64,000 nucleotides of DNA. It comes from Streptomyces sp. NBC_00442. Lineage in GTDB: Bacteria; Actinomycetota; Actinomycetes; Streptomycetales; Streptomycetaceae. The notes under the pieces were generated by a model. It had not been told where the DNA came from and made no database searches. It saw nothing but the letters and a program-made list of their open reading frames with translations. The stretch lies in contig NZ_CP107918.1 of the NCBI RefSeq assembly GCF_036014195.1, positions 1,116,001 to 1,180,000 of the forward strand. The letters run 5' to 3'. Of the stretch, positions 27,365-36,070 are shown in pieces. Each line of letters starts with the position of its first letter. Position 1 is the stretch's first letter. The position numbers and the translations under genes are program-made.

Positions 27365-28279
27365 TCACGCGACGGCCCGCCGGCCCCAGCTGGTGCCCGC
27401 GAGGACCAGGGCGGCGCCCAACAGCCCGAGTGCGCCGAGCCGTTCGCCGCCGAGCGCGATACCGGCGGCCGCGGCCCACAGCGGTTCGGTGCCGAGGAGG
27501 AGGCTGACGCGGGAGGGCGAGGTGCGGCGCACGGCCCACATCTGCACGAAGAACGCGAAGAGCGTGCACAGCACGGACAGGAAGAGCAGGCCGGCCCACT
27601 GACCGGCACCGAATCCGGCGGCCACCGTCCAGGGCGCGGGGCCCGTGCCGGGGGCAGCGGCGAGAACAGCGAACACCGCGACCGCACCGCCCAGTTGGAC
27701 GGTGGTCAAGGAGAGCGCGTCGGCGCCCTGCACCGACTTGACGCGGGCCATCAGCAGGACGTGCGCGGTACGGGCCAGGGCGGCCAGCAGCATCAGGAGG
27801 TCGCCCGCCGACGGCGCGGTGAAGCCACCGCCCTGGGTGAGCAGGACCACGCCGGTCACCGAGAGGGCCGCGGCGGCGAGGAAGGCGCGGGGCGGAGCGA
27901 CCCGGGTGACGGCGGCCTCGGCGAGCGGGGTGAAGATCATGGTGAGGCTGATGATGAGCCCGGCGTTGGTCGCCGAGGTGTGGACGACGCCGTACGTCTC
28001 CAGGAGGAAGATCCCGCTCAGGACGAGACCGAGCAGGCCCGCGCCGCGCCACTGGGCCCGGGTCAGGGCCCGCAGGCCGCGCCGTCCGGCCACCGCGAGG
28101 ACGGGCACGACGAGCGCGAACCGGAGCACCAGGACGGCGGTCACCGTGCGGGGGGTGGTGATGTCCTTGGCCGCGAGGTAGCTGGCGCCCCACACGACGG
28201 CCACGAGAAGGACCGGCAGGTCGGTGAGCCAGGCGCGGCGCGGGGCGAGCCCCGCGGAGGGTACGGCGATCGACGTCAC
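27365..28279 (-). CDS. EamA-family (DMT) transporter
   Basis: A 304-residue membrane protein with about ten helices in two EamA repeats. The first has VVWGASYLAAKDITTP, the second runs from GDLLMLLAALARTAHVLL to SPSRVSLLLGTEPLWAAAAG. Members export metabolites, amino acids or drugs. GTG at 28279 was chosen because GGAG lies about nine bases upstream; the frame stays open further 5'. It lies upstream of the two-component genes on the same strand with a 214-base gap. Confidence 0.8.
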   Translation of the reverse strand: MTSIAVPSAGLAPRRAWLTDLPVLLVAVVWGASYLAAKDITTPRTVTAVLVLRFALVVPVLAVAGRRGLRALTRAQWRGAGLLGLVLSGIFLLETYGVVHTSATNAGLIISLTMIFTPLAEAAVTRVAPPRAFLAAAALSVTGVVLLTQGGGFTAPSAGDLLMLLAALARTAHVLLMARVKSVQGADALSLTTVQLGGAVAVFAVLAAAPGTGPAPWTVAAGFGAGQWAGLLFLSVLCTLFAFFVQMWAVRRTSPSRVSLLLGTEPLWAAAAGIALGGERLGALGLLGAALVLAGTSWGRRAVA

Positions 28280-28395
28280 GGGCGCGGTCTCCAGAGGAGT
28301 GTGCGGTGTGGAGACGTCGGCGGCTCGCACGGGGACGATCACCGTACCGGTGGGCGTGCGCCCCGGGAAGAGCCGTCCCCCTCACCGGGGAGGCG

Positions 28396-29199
28396 TCACC
28401 CCGCGTGCGTGGAGAAGAGGCCGCCGGTGGGTCCCTGCTTGTCGCCGCCCTGCGCCTTCTTGAGGGCGTTGGCCAGGCCCTCGATGGTGAGCGACTGGAG
28501 GATGACCCGGCCGTTGCCCTCCAGGGTGGCGAGCGAGAGACCCTCGCCGCCGAACACCGCGTTCATCAGGCCCTGTCGGTTGAGGCCGCCGATGCGCTGG
28601 ACGCCGTACTGGATGCCCTCCTCGAAGGCGACGATGCAGCCGGTGTCGACCTCGATGCGGCCGCCGAAGTCGGCGGGGTTGAGGTCGATGAAGTTGCCCG
28701 CGCCGCAGATGATGACGGTTCCGGTGCCGGTGAACTTCTCCAGGATGAAGCCCTCGCCGCCGGCCATGCCGGTGCGGCCGCCCTGGAAGGCGATGCCGAA
28801 CTCGACGGTGGACTCGGCGGCCACGAAGGCGTCCTTCTCGGCGAACCAGGCGCGGCCGCCGGTGAGTTCGAGGGCGCGCATCTCGCCGGGCAGCACGCCC
28901 GCGAAGCCGACGGTGCCCTCGCCGGTGGACGTGAAGTACTGGAAGGCGAGCGACTCCCCGGCCAGTGCGCGCTGGCCGGCCTGCATGGCGGTGCCCATCG
29001 CCTGGCGCAGCATGCCGCCCATGCCCCCGCCGGCCGCGGCGGCACCGCCCCGGGCGGGCCCGGAGAGGCGGGTCTCCATGGACACGTTGGCGGTCTTGAA
29101 GAGGAACTTCCCTGCCTCGCAGTAGACGGTCTGGCCGGGGGCGAGGTTCACGACGGCCATCTGCATGGCGTTGCCGACGATCTCTTGCTGAAGGGTCAC
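28396..29199 (-). CDS. AIM24 family protein
   Basis: A 267-residue soluble protein of the TIGR00266/AIM24 type: Gly-rich repeated strands such as AFQYFTSTGEGTVGFAGVLPGEM, GEGFILEKFTGTGTVIICGAGNF and DTGCIVAFEEGIQYGVQRIGG. The family forms a beta-barrel related to a phage-shock or cupin-like fold; its role is unknown in bacteria. An AGGAG site precedes GTG at 29199. A Gly/Ala-rich loop (GGAAAAGGGMGGM) lies near residue 50. Confidence 0.8.
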   Translation of the reverse strand: MTLQQEIVGNAMQMAVVNLAPGQTVYCEAGKFLFKTANVSMETRLSGPARGGAAAAGGGMGGMLRQAMGTAMQAGQRALAGESLAFQYFTSTGEGTVGFAGVLPGEMRALELTGGRAWFAEKDAFVAAESTVEFGIAFQGGRTGMAGGEGFILEKFTGTGTVIICGAGNFIDLNPADFGGRIEVDTGCIVAFEEGIQYGVQRIGGLNRQGLMNAVFGGEGLSLATLEGNGRVILQSLTIEGLANALKKAQGGDKQGPTGGLFSTHAG

Positions 29200-29389
29200 G
29201 GCCGGTCTCCTGACGCGTGCGGGGTGGTGTCCGGTGGGCTCAACGTACGACACGGAGTGTCGGGTTCCGGTACCTGCGTCTCGGTGTCCGAAGGCCGCCA
29301 GCGCCGCGATCCCCCGACGGCTTTGCTTGAACTCACAACCAACCGGGATCCGGAAGTCCAGGAAAGAACCCACGAAGAGGAACGACGCC

Positions 29390-30130
29390 ATGAACTCGCT
29401 CAACGGCAAGAAGGCCCTGGTCACCGGCGGCAGCAGGGGCATCGGGGCCGCCATCGCGCTGCGGCTCGCCCAGGAGGGCGCCGACGTCGCCGTCACCTAC
29501 CTGCACGGGGAGGAAGCGGCCCGAGAGGTCGTCGCGAAGATCGAGGCCACGGGCCGGCGCGGGGTCGCATTGCGCGCGGACCTGGGGGACGCGAGCGCCG
29601 CGAAGGCCTCGGTCGAGCAGGCCGCCGAGGCCTTCGGCGGCCTGGACATCCTGGTCAACAACGCGGGCGTGGGCGTCCTCGCGCCGCTCGACCAGCTCAC
29701 CCCTGCAGATGTGGAGCGGGTGCTCGCGGTCAACGTGCGCGGCGTCTTCCTCGCCTCCCAGGCGGCGGCCGTACGCCTGCCGCGCGGCGGGCGGATCATC
29801 ACGATCGGCTCGTGCATGACCCAGCGGGTGCCCGGCCCCGGCGGCACCCTGTACGCGCTGAGCAAGTCGGCGCTCATCGGCCTGACGAAGGCGCTGGCGC
29901 GGGAGCTGGGAGGCCGCGGGATCAATGCGACCCTCGTCCACCCGGGCCCCATCGACACCGACATGAACCCGGCGGACGGGCCGTACGCGGCGGGCCAGAG
30001 CGCGATGACCGCGGTCGGGAGGTTCGGGACGGCCGACGAGGTCGCGTCGATGGCGGCGTACCTGGCGAGTGACGGCGCGGCGTACGTCACGGGCGCCGAG
30101 TTCGCGGTGGACGGCGGCCACGCGGCCTGA
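29390..30130 (+). CDS. Short-chain dehydrogenase/reductase
   Basis: A 246-residue SDR of the FabG type. The cofactor loop is GGSRGIG (13-19), the structural NNAG at 90-93, and catalytic Ser141, Tyr155 and Lys159 are all present, so it should be active. The C-terminus ends TGAEFAVDGGHAA, as in many classical SDRs. ATG at 29390 follows AGAGGA. It stands alone; substrate unknown. Confidence 0.9.
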   Translation: MNSLNGKKALVTGGSRGIGAAIALRLAQEGADVAVTYLHGEEAAREVVAKIEATGRRGVALRADLGDASAAKASVEQAAEAFGGLDILVNNAGVGVLAPLDQLTPADVERVLAVNVRGVFLASQAAAVRLPRGGRIITIGSCMTQRVPGPGGTLYALSKSALIGLTKALARELGGRGINATLVHPGPIDTDMNPADGPYAAGQSAMTAVGRFGTADEVASMAAYLASDGAAYVTGAEFAVDGGHAA

Positions 30131-30195
30131 CGCCCCGCCCCGGGGCCCTGCCCCGGAACCCTCCGGTTCACCGTCGAGTGCGGACCGCGCGTGGC

Positions 30196-30222
30196 CGATC
30201 GCGCAGTTCCCCGCGCCCCTCA
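30196..30222 (-). repeat. Streptomyces intergenic repeat, single copy
   Basis: The complement of GGGGCGCGGGGAACTGCGCG lies here after the SDR gene, matching the three copies at 39.8-39.96 kb. Such elements are scattered in Streptomyces intergenic DNA. Confidence 0.65.
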
Positions 30223-30288
30223 ACCACTCGGCCCGGCCCGCATGGGCCCCCGGAGGGTCTCGGGAAGGGCGGGGTGGGAGCACGGACA

Positions 30289-30330
30289 ACGCGAGGCACC
30301 CCGGTGCTGTCGGGTCGGGGTGCCTCGCGT
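30289..30330. terminator. Hairpin after the allantoin operon
   Basis: A perfect 14-bp stem (ACGCGAGGCACCCC) with a 14-base loop downstream of allantoicase on its strand; probable terminator of the allB-alc transcript. Confidence 0.75.
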
Positions 30331-30412
30331 CGGAGGGCGGGTGTCGTGCCGCCCTGCTCAAGGGGAACGGGTGAGCTCGTCCCAGCTCGCCCGGTCCGTG
30401 AGGAAGGACCGC

Positions 30413-31528
30413 TCAGCCGCCCAGTTCCTGGTGGCGGGCGGTCAGGCGGGCCGAGCCCTCGGCCGTCAGGGAGCCGAAGAGGCGAAGGCGCGAGATGCCG
30501 CCGTCGGGGAAGATGTCGACCCGGACGTGGGTGCCCACGGCCGGGGCGTCCAGGACGAAGCGGTGGTTGGTGTCGGGCTGCAGGCGCGTGCGCGGCAGCG
30601 CCTCGACCCACTCGCCCGACTCCCCGTCGCGCACCGAAAGCGCCGCCCAGCCGGCGGAGTTGCCCTTCAGGTACGCCGTGTCGATCTCGACCGCGCGTAT
30701 CTCGGACTGAGCCGCCAGCTGGTAGCGGATCCAGTCGTTGCCCTTGTCGCGCCGGCGCCGGGTCTCCCAGCCGTCGTCCATCTTGCGCGAACGGCCCGGC
30801 TGGATGGTGTTGGTGGCGGGCGAGTAGAAGCGGTCGGAGGCGTCCTCGACCTGGCCGCCGTTCTCCAGGGCCGCGAGGTCGAAGGTGCCGAGCGTGGCGA
30901 GCCAGCGCGGGTCGGGGGCGACCTCGCCGTAGACGCGGAGGCGGGCCACGCCGCCGTCGGGGTGCTGGTTGAGGCGCAGGTGCGTGAAGCGCTGCTCGAC
31001 GTCCACCGCGAAGCCGTTGGCCGCGTGCCCGCCAACTGCCGTACGGGGTACGAGAGTTGTCCACTTCACATCGGGGGCGAGCAGGTCCTCGGGCGACGGG
31101 GAGCCCGGCAGCGAGGCGCCCTCGACCGAGACGGCCTGCGGGTAGTTGCCGCGGAAGTGGGCGGTGTCGACGACGATGCCGCGCACCACACCGGGCGCGC
31201 CCAGACGGATGAGCGCCCAGTCGTGGTCCTCGTCGGTGGGGTGCGGCTGGTCGGCCGAGACGCCGCGGCGCCGCCGGGTCTCCCAGCCGTCCATGATCTT
31301 GCCCTTGTGGCCGAAGTGCTCGGGGTCGAACTCGGCGGCCTCGGGCTTGAGCAGGTTCTCGCGCTCGGCGAAGAACTCGTCGTTGGCGGCGATCACGCCC
31401 GCGCCGAGGCGCCGGTCGGCGAGGTCGGCGTACTGGGTGAAGGAGAAGTCGGCGGAGCGGTAGTCCGCGTAGGGGTCGCCGCCGCCGAAGGGGCTGGCGT
31501 CACCGGTGAAGGAAGGCAGGGTGCTCAC
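30413..31528 (-). CDS. alc: Allantoicase
   Basis: A 371-residue cytoplasmic enzyme that hydrolyses allantoate to ureidoglycolate and urea. It shows the internal duplication of allantoicases: KGKIMDGWETRRRR in the first half and RKMDDGWETRRRR in the second. Each half also has a VDTAHFRGNYPQ / EIDTAYLKGNSAG element and a ...LRLNQHPDGGVARLRVYGEV / VDIFPDGGISRLRLFG element. GTG at 31528 begins four bases after the allantoinase stop, so the two are one operon. Confidence 0.92.
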   Translation of the reverse strand: MSTLPSFTGDASPFGGGDPYADYRSADFSFTQYADLADRRLGAGVIAANDEFFAERENLLKPEAAEFDPEHFGHKGKIMDGWETRRRRGVSADQPHPTDEDHDWALIRLGAPGVVRGIVVDTAHFRGNYPQAVSVEGASLPGSPSPEDLLAPDVKWTTLVPRTAVGGHAANGFAVDVEQRFTHLRLNQHPDGGVARLRVYGEVAPDPRWLATLGTFDLAALENGGQVEDASDRFYSPATNTIQPGRSRKMDDGWETRRRRDKGNDWIRYQLAAQSEIRAVEIDTAYLKGNSAGWAALSVRDGESGEWVEALPRTRLQPDTNHRFVLDAPAVGTHVRVDIFPDGGISRLRLFGSLTAEGSARLTARHQELGG

Positions 31529-31532
31529 GGTG

Positions 31533-32870
31533 TCAGTTGTTCCTTTCGAGCAGGCGGCCGGTGGGCTCGGAGATGACGCCGTCGTGCTGGATGCGCTCGC
31601 CGCGCAGCCAGGTCGACTTGACGACACCGTGCAGCGTCTTGCCCGCGTAGGCGGTGACGCGGTTGCGGTGCTGGAGTTCGGCCGGGTCCACGGTGAAGGT
31701 CTCGTCGGGGGCGAGCACCGCGAAGTCGGCGTCGCGGCCGGCTTCGATGGCGCCCTTCTGGGTGAGCCCGACCAGGTTCGCGGTCGCGGTCGACATCCAG
31801 CGGACCACGTCCTCCAGGGTGTGGCCGCGCTTGCGGGCCTCGGTCCAGATGGCGGGGAGGCTGAGCTGAAGGCCGGAGATGCCGCCCCAGGCGGTGGCGA
31901 AGTCGTCGGTCTTCAGGTCGGCGGTGGACGGCGAGTGGTCGGTGACGACACAGTCGATGGTGCCGTCGGCCAGCGCCTCCCACAGCAGGTCGCGGTTGGC
32001 GTCCTCGCGGATCGGCGGGCAGCACTTGAACTCGCTCGCCCCGTCCGGGACTTCCTCGGCGGTCAGGGTGAGGTAGTGCGGGCAGGTCTCCACGGTGAGC
32101 CGGACTCCCTCGCGCTTGGCGGCGGCGATCAGCGGCAGCGCGTCGGCGGAGGACAGGTGCAGCACGTGGACGCGAGCGCCGATCCGCTTCGCGGCGGCGA
32201 TCAGGCCCTCGATCGCGGCGTTCTCCGAGACCTTGGGCCGGGTGGCGAGGTAGTCGGCGTACTTGGGGCCGGTCAGGTGCGGGGCCGCGTCGAGCTCGTG
32301 CGGGTCCTCGGCGTGGATGATCATCAGGCCGTCGAACCCGGCGATCTCGGCGAGCGAGCGCTCCAGCTGCTCCTGGTCGAGCTCGGGGAACTCCTCGACG
32401 CCGGACGGCGAGAGGAACGCCTTGAAGCCGAAGACGCCGGCCTCGTGCAGGGGCGCGAGGTCCTTGACGTTGTCGGGCAGCGCGCCGCCCCAGAACCCGG
32501 TGTCGATGTGCGCCTTGCTCGCCGCGACCTCCCGCTTGATCCGCAGGTTCTCGACCGTGGTGGTCGGCGGCAGGGAGTTGAGCGGCATGTCGACGATCGT
32601 GGTGATGCCGCCGGCGGCGGCCGCGCGGGTGGCCGTCCAGAAGCCCTCCCACTCGGTGCGGCCGGGGTCGTTCACGTGCACGTGGGTGTCGACGATGCCG
32701 GGCAGCAGCACGTCGTCCCCGAAGTCCTCCACACGGGCACCCGCGGGAACCTCGGCCTCGTACGGCAGTACGGCAGCGATCTTCCCCTCGGCGACGGCGA
32801 CCGTCGCCGGGCGCGTCCCCTCGGGGGTGATGACGCGCGTCGAGCGCAGTACCAGGTTGACGTCGGACAC
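31533..32870 (-). CDS. allB: Allantoinase
   Basis: A 445-residue amidohydrolase opening the hydantoin ring of allantoin. Metal ligands are visible as [10 protein letters not shown], the carboxylated lysine in [18 protein letters not shown] and VVTDHSPS. The length fits AllB. GTG at 32870 ([18 protein letters not shown]) has an AGGGG site. It heads an operon with allantoicase and is divergent from an IclR-family gene. Two palindromes in the shared promoter region suggest induction by a purine breakdown product. Confidence 0.93.
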   Translation of the reverse strand: MSDVNLVLRSTRVITPEGTRPATVAVAEGKIAAVLPYEAEVPAGARVEDFGDDVLLPGIVDTHVHVNDPGRTEWEGFWTATRAAAAGGITTIVDMPLNSLPPTTTVENLRIKREVAASKAHIDTGFWGGALPDNVKDLAPLHEAGVFGFKAFLSPSGVEEFPELDQEQLERSLAEIAGFDGLMIIHAEDPHELDAAPHLTGPKYADYLATRPKVSENAAIEGLIAAAKRIGARVHVLHLSSADALPLIAAAKREGVRLTVETCPHYLTLTAEEVPDGASEFKCCPPIREDANRDLLWEALADGTIDCVVTDHSPSTADLKTDDFATAWGGISGLQLSLPAIWTEARKRGHTLEDVVRWMSTATANLVGLTQKGAIEAGRDADFAVLAPDETFTVDPAELQHRNRVTAYAGKTLHGVVKSTWLRGERIQHDGVISEPTGRLLERNN

Positions 32871-32937
32871 CCGAGCCCCTCGCTTCTTGTCGGCGGAGTT
32901 GCGACCCGTACGGCGGAGATGTTTCCGCGTACCGGAA

Positions 32938-32954
32938 TTCAACGATCTGTTGAA
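32938..32954. promoter_or_regulatory. Palindrome type 1 (TTCAAC-N5-GTTGAA) upstream of allB
   Basis: TTCAACGATCTGTTGAA is a perfect 6-5-6 inverted repeat 68 bases upstream of the allantoinase start. Near-identical sites precede the uricase operon, catalase and malate synthase genes, so it is a likely operator of a shared regulator. Confidence 0.75.
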
Positions 32955-33032
32955 GGAGTCTGCGCGCTGGCCGACGAAACCGTCAAGAGCGGCCACCGCG
33001 TGACGGCCGACACGGGTATGACTCTTGGAGGT

Positions 33033-33047
33033 TTCCACAGAATGGAA
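33033..33047. promoter_or_regulatory. Palindrome type 2 (TTCCR-N5-YGGAA) in the allB-IclR space
   Basis: TTCCACAGAATGGAA is a perfect 5-5-5 inverted repeat about 160 bases before both allB and the IclR gene. Equivalent sites occur before malate synthase and hydroxypyruvate isomerase. It fits the size of IclR-family operators. Confidence 0.7.
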
Positions 33048-33207
33048 TTAAGATTTCACCAAGCAGAATGTAGATACCGCCACGGGGCGCCGTCGATGAA
33101 CGGACAAACCCGCTCTGACCGGCAAGGACACCTGCCCTGTCCAGGGTAGGCCGGACAACCGCCCGATAGTCTGCTCCTTCGCCTGCCAGCACCGAAAGGA
33201 ACGCGCC

Positions 33208-34011
33208 GTGCCGACGTCAAGCGCCAGCACCACCGACGCCTCCAAGGCCCCCGCCGCCAGCGGAGGAGTCCAGTCTCTCGAGCGCGCCTTCGATCTTCTT
33301 GAGCGGATGGCCGATGCCGGGGGCGAGGTCGGCCTCAGCGAGCTCTCCGCGAGCAGCGGCCTGCCCCTTCCGACCATCCACCGTCTGATGCGTACGCTCG
33401 TGGCCTGCGGCTACGTCCGCCAGCAGGCCAACCGGCGCTACGCGCTCGGCCCGCGCCTGATCCGGCTCGGCGAATCGGCCTCCCGGCTGCTCGGCACCTG
33501 GGCGCGGCCCTATCTGACCCGGCTCGTCGAGGAGACGGGCGAGACCGCGAACATGGCGCTGCTCGACGGCGACGAGATCGTGTACGTGGCGCAGGTGCCC
33601 TCCAAGCATTCCATGCGGATGTTCACCGAGGTCGGCCGCCGGGTGCTTCCGCACTCCACGGGCGTGGGCAAGGCGCTGCTCGCGTACACCGCGCCGGAGG
33701 AGGTCCGCGCGCTGCTCGCCCGTACCGGCATGCCGGCCGCGACGGAAAAGACGATCACCACGGCGGACGGTTTCCTCGACGCCCTGGAGCAGGTCAGGCG
33801 CGCCGGGTACGCGGTCGACGACAACGAGCAGGAGATAGGGGTCCGCTGCCTCGCGGTGTCGGTGCCCAACTCCCCGACCGCGGCGGCCATTTCGATCTCG
33901 GGCCCGGCCGGTCGTGTCACCGAGGCGGCCACCGACCGGATCGTGCCGATTCTCCAGGGCATCGCCGAGGAGCTCTCGACGGCGCTGGCGAACACGGGCG
34001 CCCAGACCTGA
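33208..34011 (+). CDS. allR: IclR-family regulator of allantoin use (AllR-like)
   Basis: A 267-residue regulator. The N-terminal winged HTH is GVQSLERAFDLLERMADAGG...GLSELSASSGLPLPTIHRLM. The C-terminal IclR effector domain includes HSTGVGKALLAY and IGVRCLAVSVPNSPTAAAISISGP. It is divergent from allantoinase. In Streptomyces coelicolor an IclR protein named AllR represses allantoin catabolism, and gene position here supports orthology. The probable signal is allantoin-related or glyoxylate. The symbol is inferred. Confidence 0.85.
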   Translation: MPTSSASTTDASKAPAASGGVQSLERAFDLLERMADAGGEVGLSELSASSGLPLPTIHRLMRTLVACGYVRQQANRRYALGPRLIRLGESASRLLGTWARPYLTRLVEETGETANMALLDGDEIVYVAQVPSKHSMRMFTEVGRRVLPHSTGVGKALLAYTAPEEVRALLARTGMPAATEKTITTADGFLDALEQVRRAGYAVDDNEQEIGVRCLAVSVPNSPTAAAISISGPAGRVTEAATDRIVPILQGIAEELSTALANTGAQT

Positions 34012-34060
34012 GCCGGCCACCAGACCTGAGCCGGCCCCCGGGCAGCGCCCGGGTCGACCG

Positions 34061-34103
34061 CGCGAAAACCCCGGAGGTGTACGACACCGCCGGGGTTTCG
34101 CGC
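34061..34103. terminator. Bidirectional hairpin
   Basis: CGCGAAAACCCCGG pairs with CCGGGGTTTCGCG (one bulged A), with GGTGT/ACACC extending the stem inwards. It separates the convergent IclR and ABC ATPase genes. Confidence 0.8.
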
Positions 34104-34127
34104 GTCAGGGGCCGGTCCGCGCCGCGG

Positions 34128-34895
34128 TCAGCCCGCCGCCGTGTGCGCCGCGCCGAGCCGCCCGTCGGCCATGGTCACCACGCTGTCCATGCGTTCCAGA
34201 TGGGTGCGGTCGTGGGTGACCAGGACGGTGGCGGTGCCGCGGTCGCGGGCGAGGGTGAGCAGGAGGTCGAGTATCGCGGCGCCCCGCTCGTGGTCGAGGG
34301 CGCTGGTGGGCTCGTCGACCAGGAGTACGGCGGGCTCGTTCATCAGGGCGCGGGCAATGTTGATGCGCTGGCGCTGACCGCCGGAGAGCTGGTGGGGGCG
34401 GCGGTGGGCCTGCCCGTCGAGTCCGACGGAGGCCAGCAGCTCCAGGGCGCGGGCGCGCGCGTCGCGCGGGCGGCGGCCCGAGAGGTGGGCCATCACCTGG
34501 AGCTGTTCGGCGGCGGTGAGCGCGGGCAGCAGATGGGGCTGCTGGAAGACGATGCCGATGGAGGTACGGCGCAGCGCCGCCTTGTCGGCGGGGCTGAGCG
34601 CCGCGGTGTCGGTGCCGTCCACCACCACTCGTCCGCTGTCCGGCGTGACGAGGGTCGCCGCGACGGCGAGCAGGCTGGACTTGCCCGACCCCGACGGCCC
34701 CGCGCAGGCCGTCACCGTGCCCGCCGCGACGGACAGGCAGACGCCGTCGAGCGCGGTGAGGCGGCCTTCGCCGTCCGGGTAGGTCAGGGTGACACCGTCG
34801 AGGACGAGGGGCGGGGTGGCGGCCGGGTCCATCCGGTTCAGCCGGCCCATCGGGTTCATCGGGTCGATCGGGTTCATCGGGTTCATCGGCTTCAT
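34128..34895 (-). CDS. ABC transporter ATPase (MacB/LolD-like)
   Basis: A 255-residue ATPase with Walker A GPSGSGKSS, signature LSGGQRQR and Walker B VLLVDEPTSALD. This family powers FtsX-like permeases that export peptides or lipoproteins. Its ATG overlaps the permease stop by four bases. The N-terminus is odd: MKPMNPMNPIDPMNPMGRLN, encoded by tandem ATGAACCCG-type repeats; the conserved domain starts near residue 29 (LVLDGVTLTYPDG). Divergent from a two-component system that may regulate it. Confidence 0.85.
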   Translation of the reverse strand: MKPMNPMNPIDPMNPMGRLNRMDPAATPPLVLDGVTLTYPDGEGRLTALDGVCLSVAAGTVTACAGPSGSGKSSLLAVAATLVTPDSGRVVVDGTDTAALSPADKAALRRTSIGIVFQQPHLLPALTAAEQLQVMAHLSGRRPRDARARALELLASVGLDGQAHRRPHQLSGGQRQRINIARALMNEPAVLLVDEPTSALDHERGAAILDLLLTLARDRGTATVLVTHDRTHLERMDSVVTMADGRLGAAHTAAG

Positions 34896-35935
34896 CGGGC
34901 ACTCCCGAGCGCGGTCAGCGGGTCGACGGCGGTGATGCGCCGGATGGACAGGGCGGCGCCGATCACGCCGAGGACGATCAGCACGGCGGCCGGGCCGAGC
35001 GTGGTGGCCGGGTCGAGCACGAAGGGAACGGCGCCACCGACGAGGGAACCGGCGAGCGCGGCGAGCCCGGCGCCCAGGAGCGTGCCCGCCGTCAGCATCA
35101 CGACCGCCTGGCCGAGCGCGTCCTTCAGGAGGTAGCGCGTCGAGGCGCCGAGCGCCTTCAGGACGGCGATGTCGCCGCTGCGCTGGATCGTCCACACGGT
35201 GAAGAACGCGCCGACGACCAGCGCCGAGATGACGAAGAGGAAGCCGCGCATCAGCTGGAGGGAGCCGTTCTCGGCCTGGTAGGAGGGGAGCGCCGCGAGC
35301 GCGTCGGACAGCGTCAGGCTCGTGGTGCCGAGCGCCTTGTCGGTGGCGGCCGGATCGGCGCCGCCGTCCAGGGTGAGCGCGACGACGGTCGCGGGGGCGT
35401 CGTCCGGGAGCGCGGTCCACACCACCGGGGTGTGGCTGTAGGAGTCGTCGCCCGCGACCGCCGCCACGCTCAGGGCCCGGCCGCCCAGGGCGACGGTGTC
35501 GCCCGCCTGCGCGTCGAGGTCGTCGGCGGCGGGACGGGACAGGACGACGGACCCCTCGCGCACGGCGGCCGGGGCCAGGTCCGAACCGGGCGGCACCGCG
35601 AACGAGGACACCGCGGCGGTGCGCCCGCCCGCCGTGGCGTTCAGGGTGGAAACGGCGAGCGGCTGCGCCTCGCGCACCCCGGGCGCCTGTTGCCACTTGC
35701 GCCAAGTGCCGCTTGGTACAACGGAGTTGGTGAAGGACGCCGACTGCCCGGACGGCGGCGCGGCGAAGGCGAGCCGGTCGGCGGGCAGGGCGCTGACGGC
35801 CGAGGTGTTGTCCCGCGCCAGCCCGGCGGTCAGCCCGGAAAGCAGCCCCACCAGCAGGGTGATGAGCACCACGACGGCACCCATCAGCGCGAACCGGCCC
35901 TTGGCGAACCGGAGGTCTCTCCATGCGACGAACAT
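34892..35935 (-). CDS. FtsX-like ABC transporter permease
   Basis: A 347-residue membrane protein. An N-terminal helix (GRFALMGAVVVLITLLVGL) is followed by a large extracytoplasmic domain and three C-terminal helices ([56 protein letters not shown]), with the coupling motif DIAVLKALGAS. This is the DevC/MacB permease pattern. It is the first gene of a two-gene operon with the ATPase. ATG at 35935 was chosen by the conserved start MFVAWRDLRFAKGRF. Confidence 0.85.
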   Translation of the reverse strand: MFVAWRDLRFAKGRFALMGAVVVLITLLVGLLSGLTAGLARDNTSAVSALPADRLAFAAPPSGQSASFTNSVVPSGTWRKWQQAPGVREAQPLAVSTLNATAGGRTAAVSSFAVPPGSDLAPAAVREGSVVLSRPAADDLDAQAGDTVALGGRALSVAAVAGDDSYSHTPVVWTALPDDAPATVVALTLDGGADPAATDKALGTTSLTLSDALAALPSYQAENGSLQLMRGFLFVISALVVGAFFTVWTIQRSGDIAVLKALGASTRYLLKDALGQAVVMLTAGTLLGAGLAALAGSLVGGAVPFVLDPATTLGPAAVLIVLGVIGAALSIRRITAVDPLTALGSAR

Positions 35936-36070
35936 GGGCTCAACCCTGGTGGCCGCGGCCCCGCCGCCGCATCGCACGCGGGCATGCTCCGCGGCATCGA
36001 AGGATGCATCCGCACATCAAACTTTCGGTTGACCGGCGCCGCCCCACCGGCCCCGTACGCTGGACGGACC

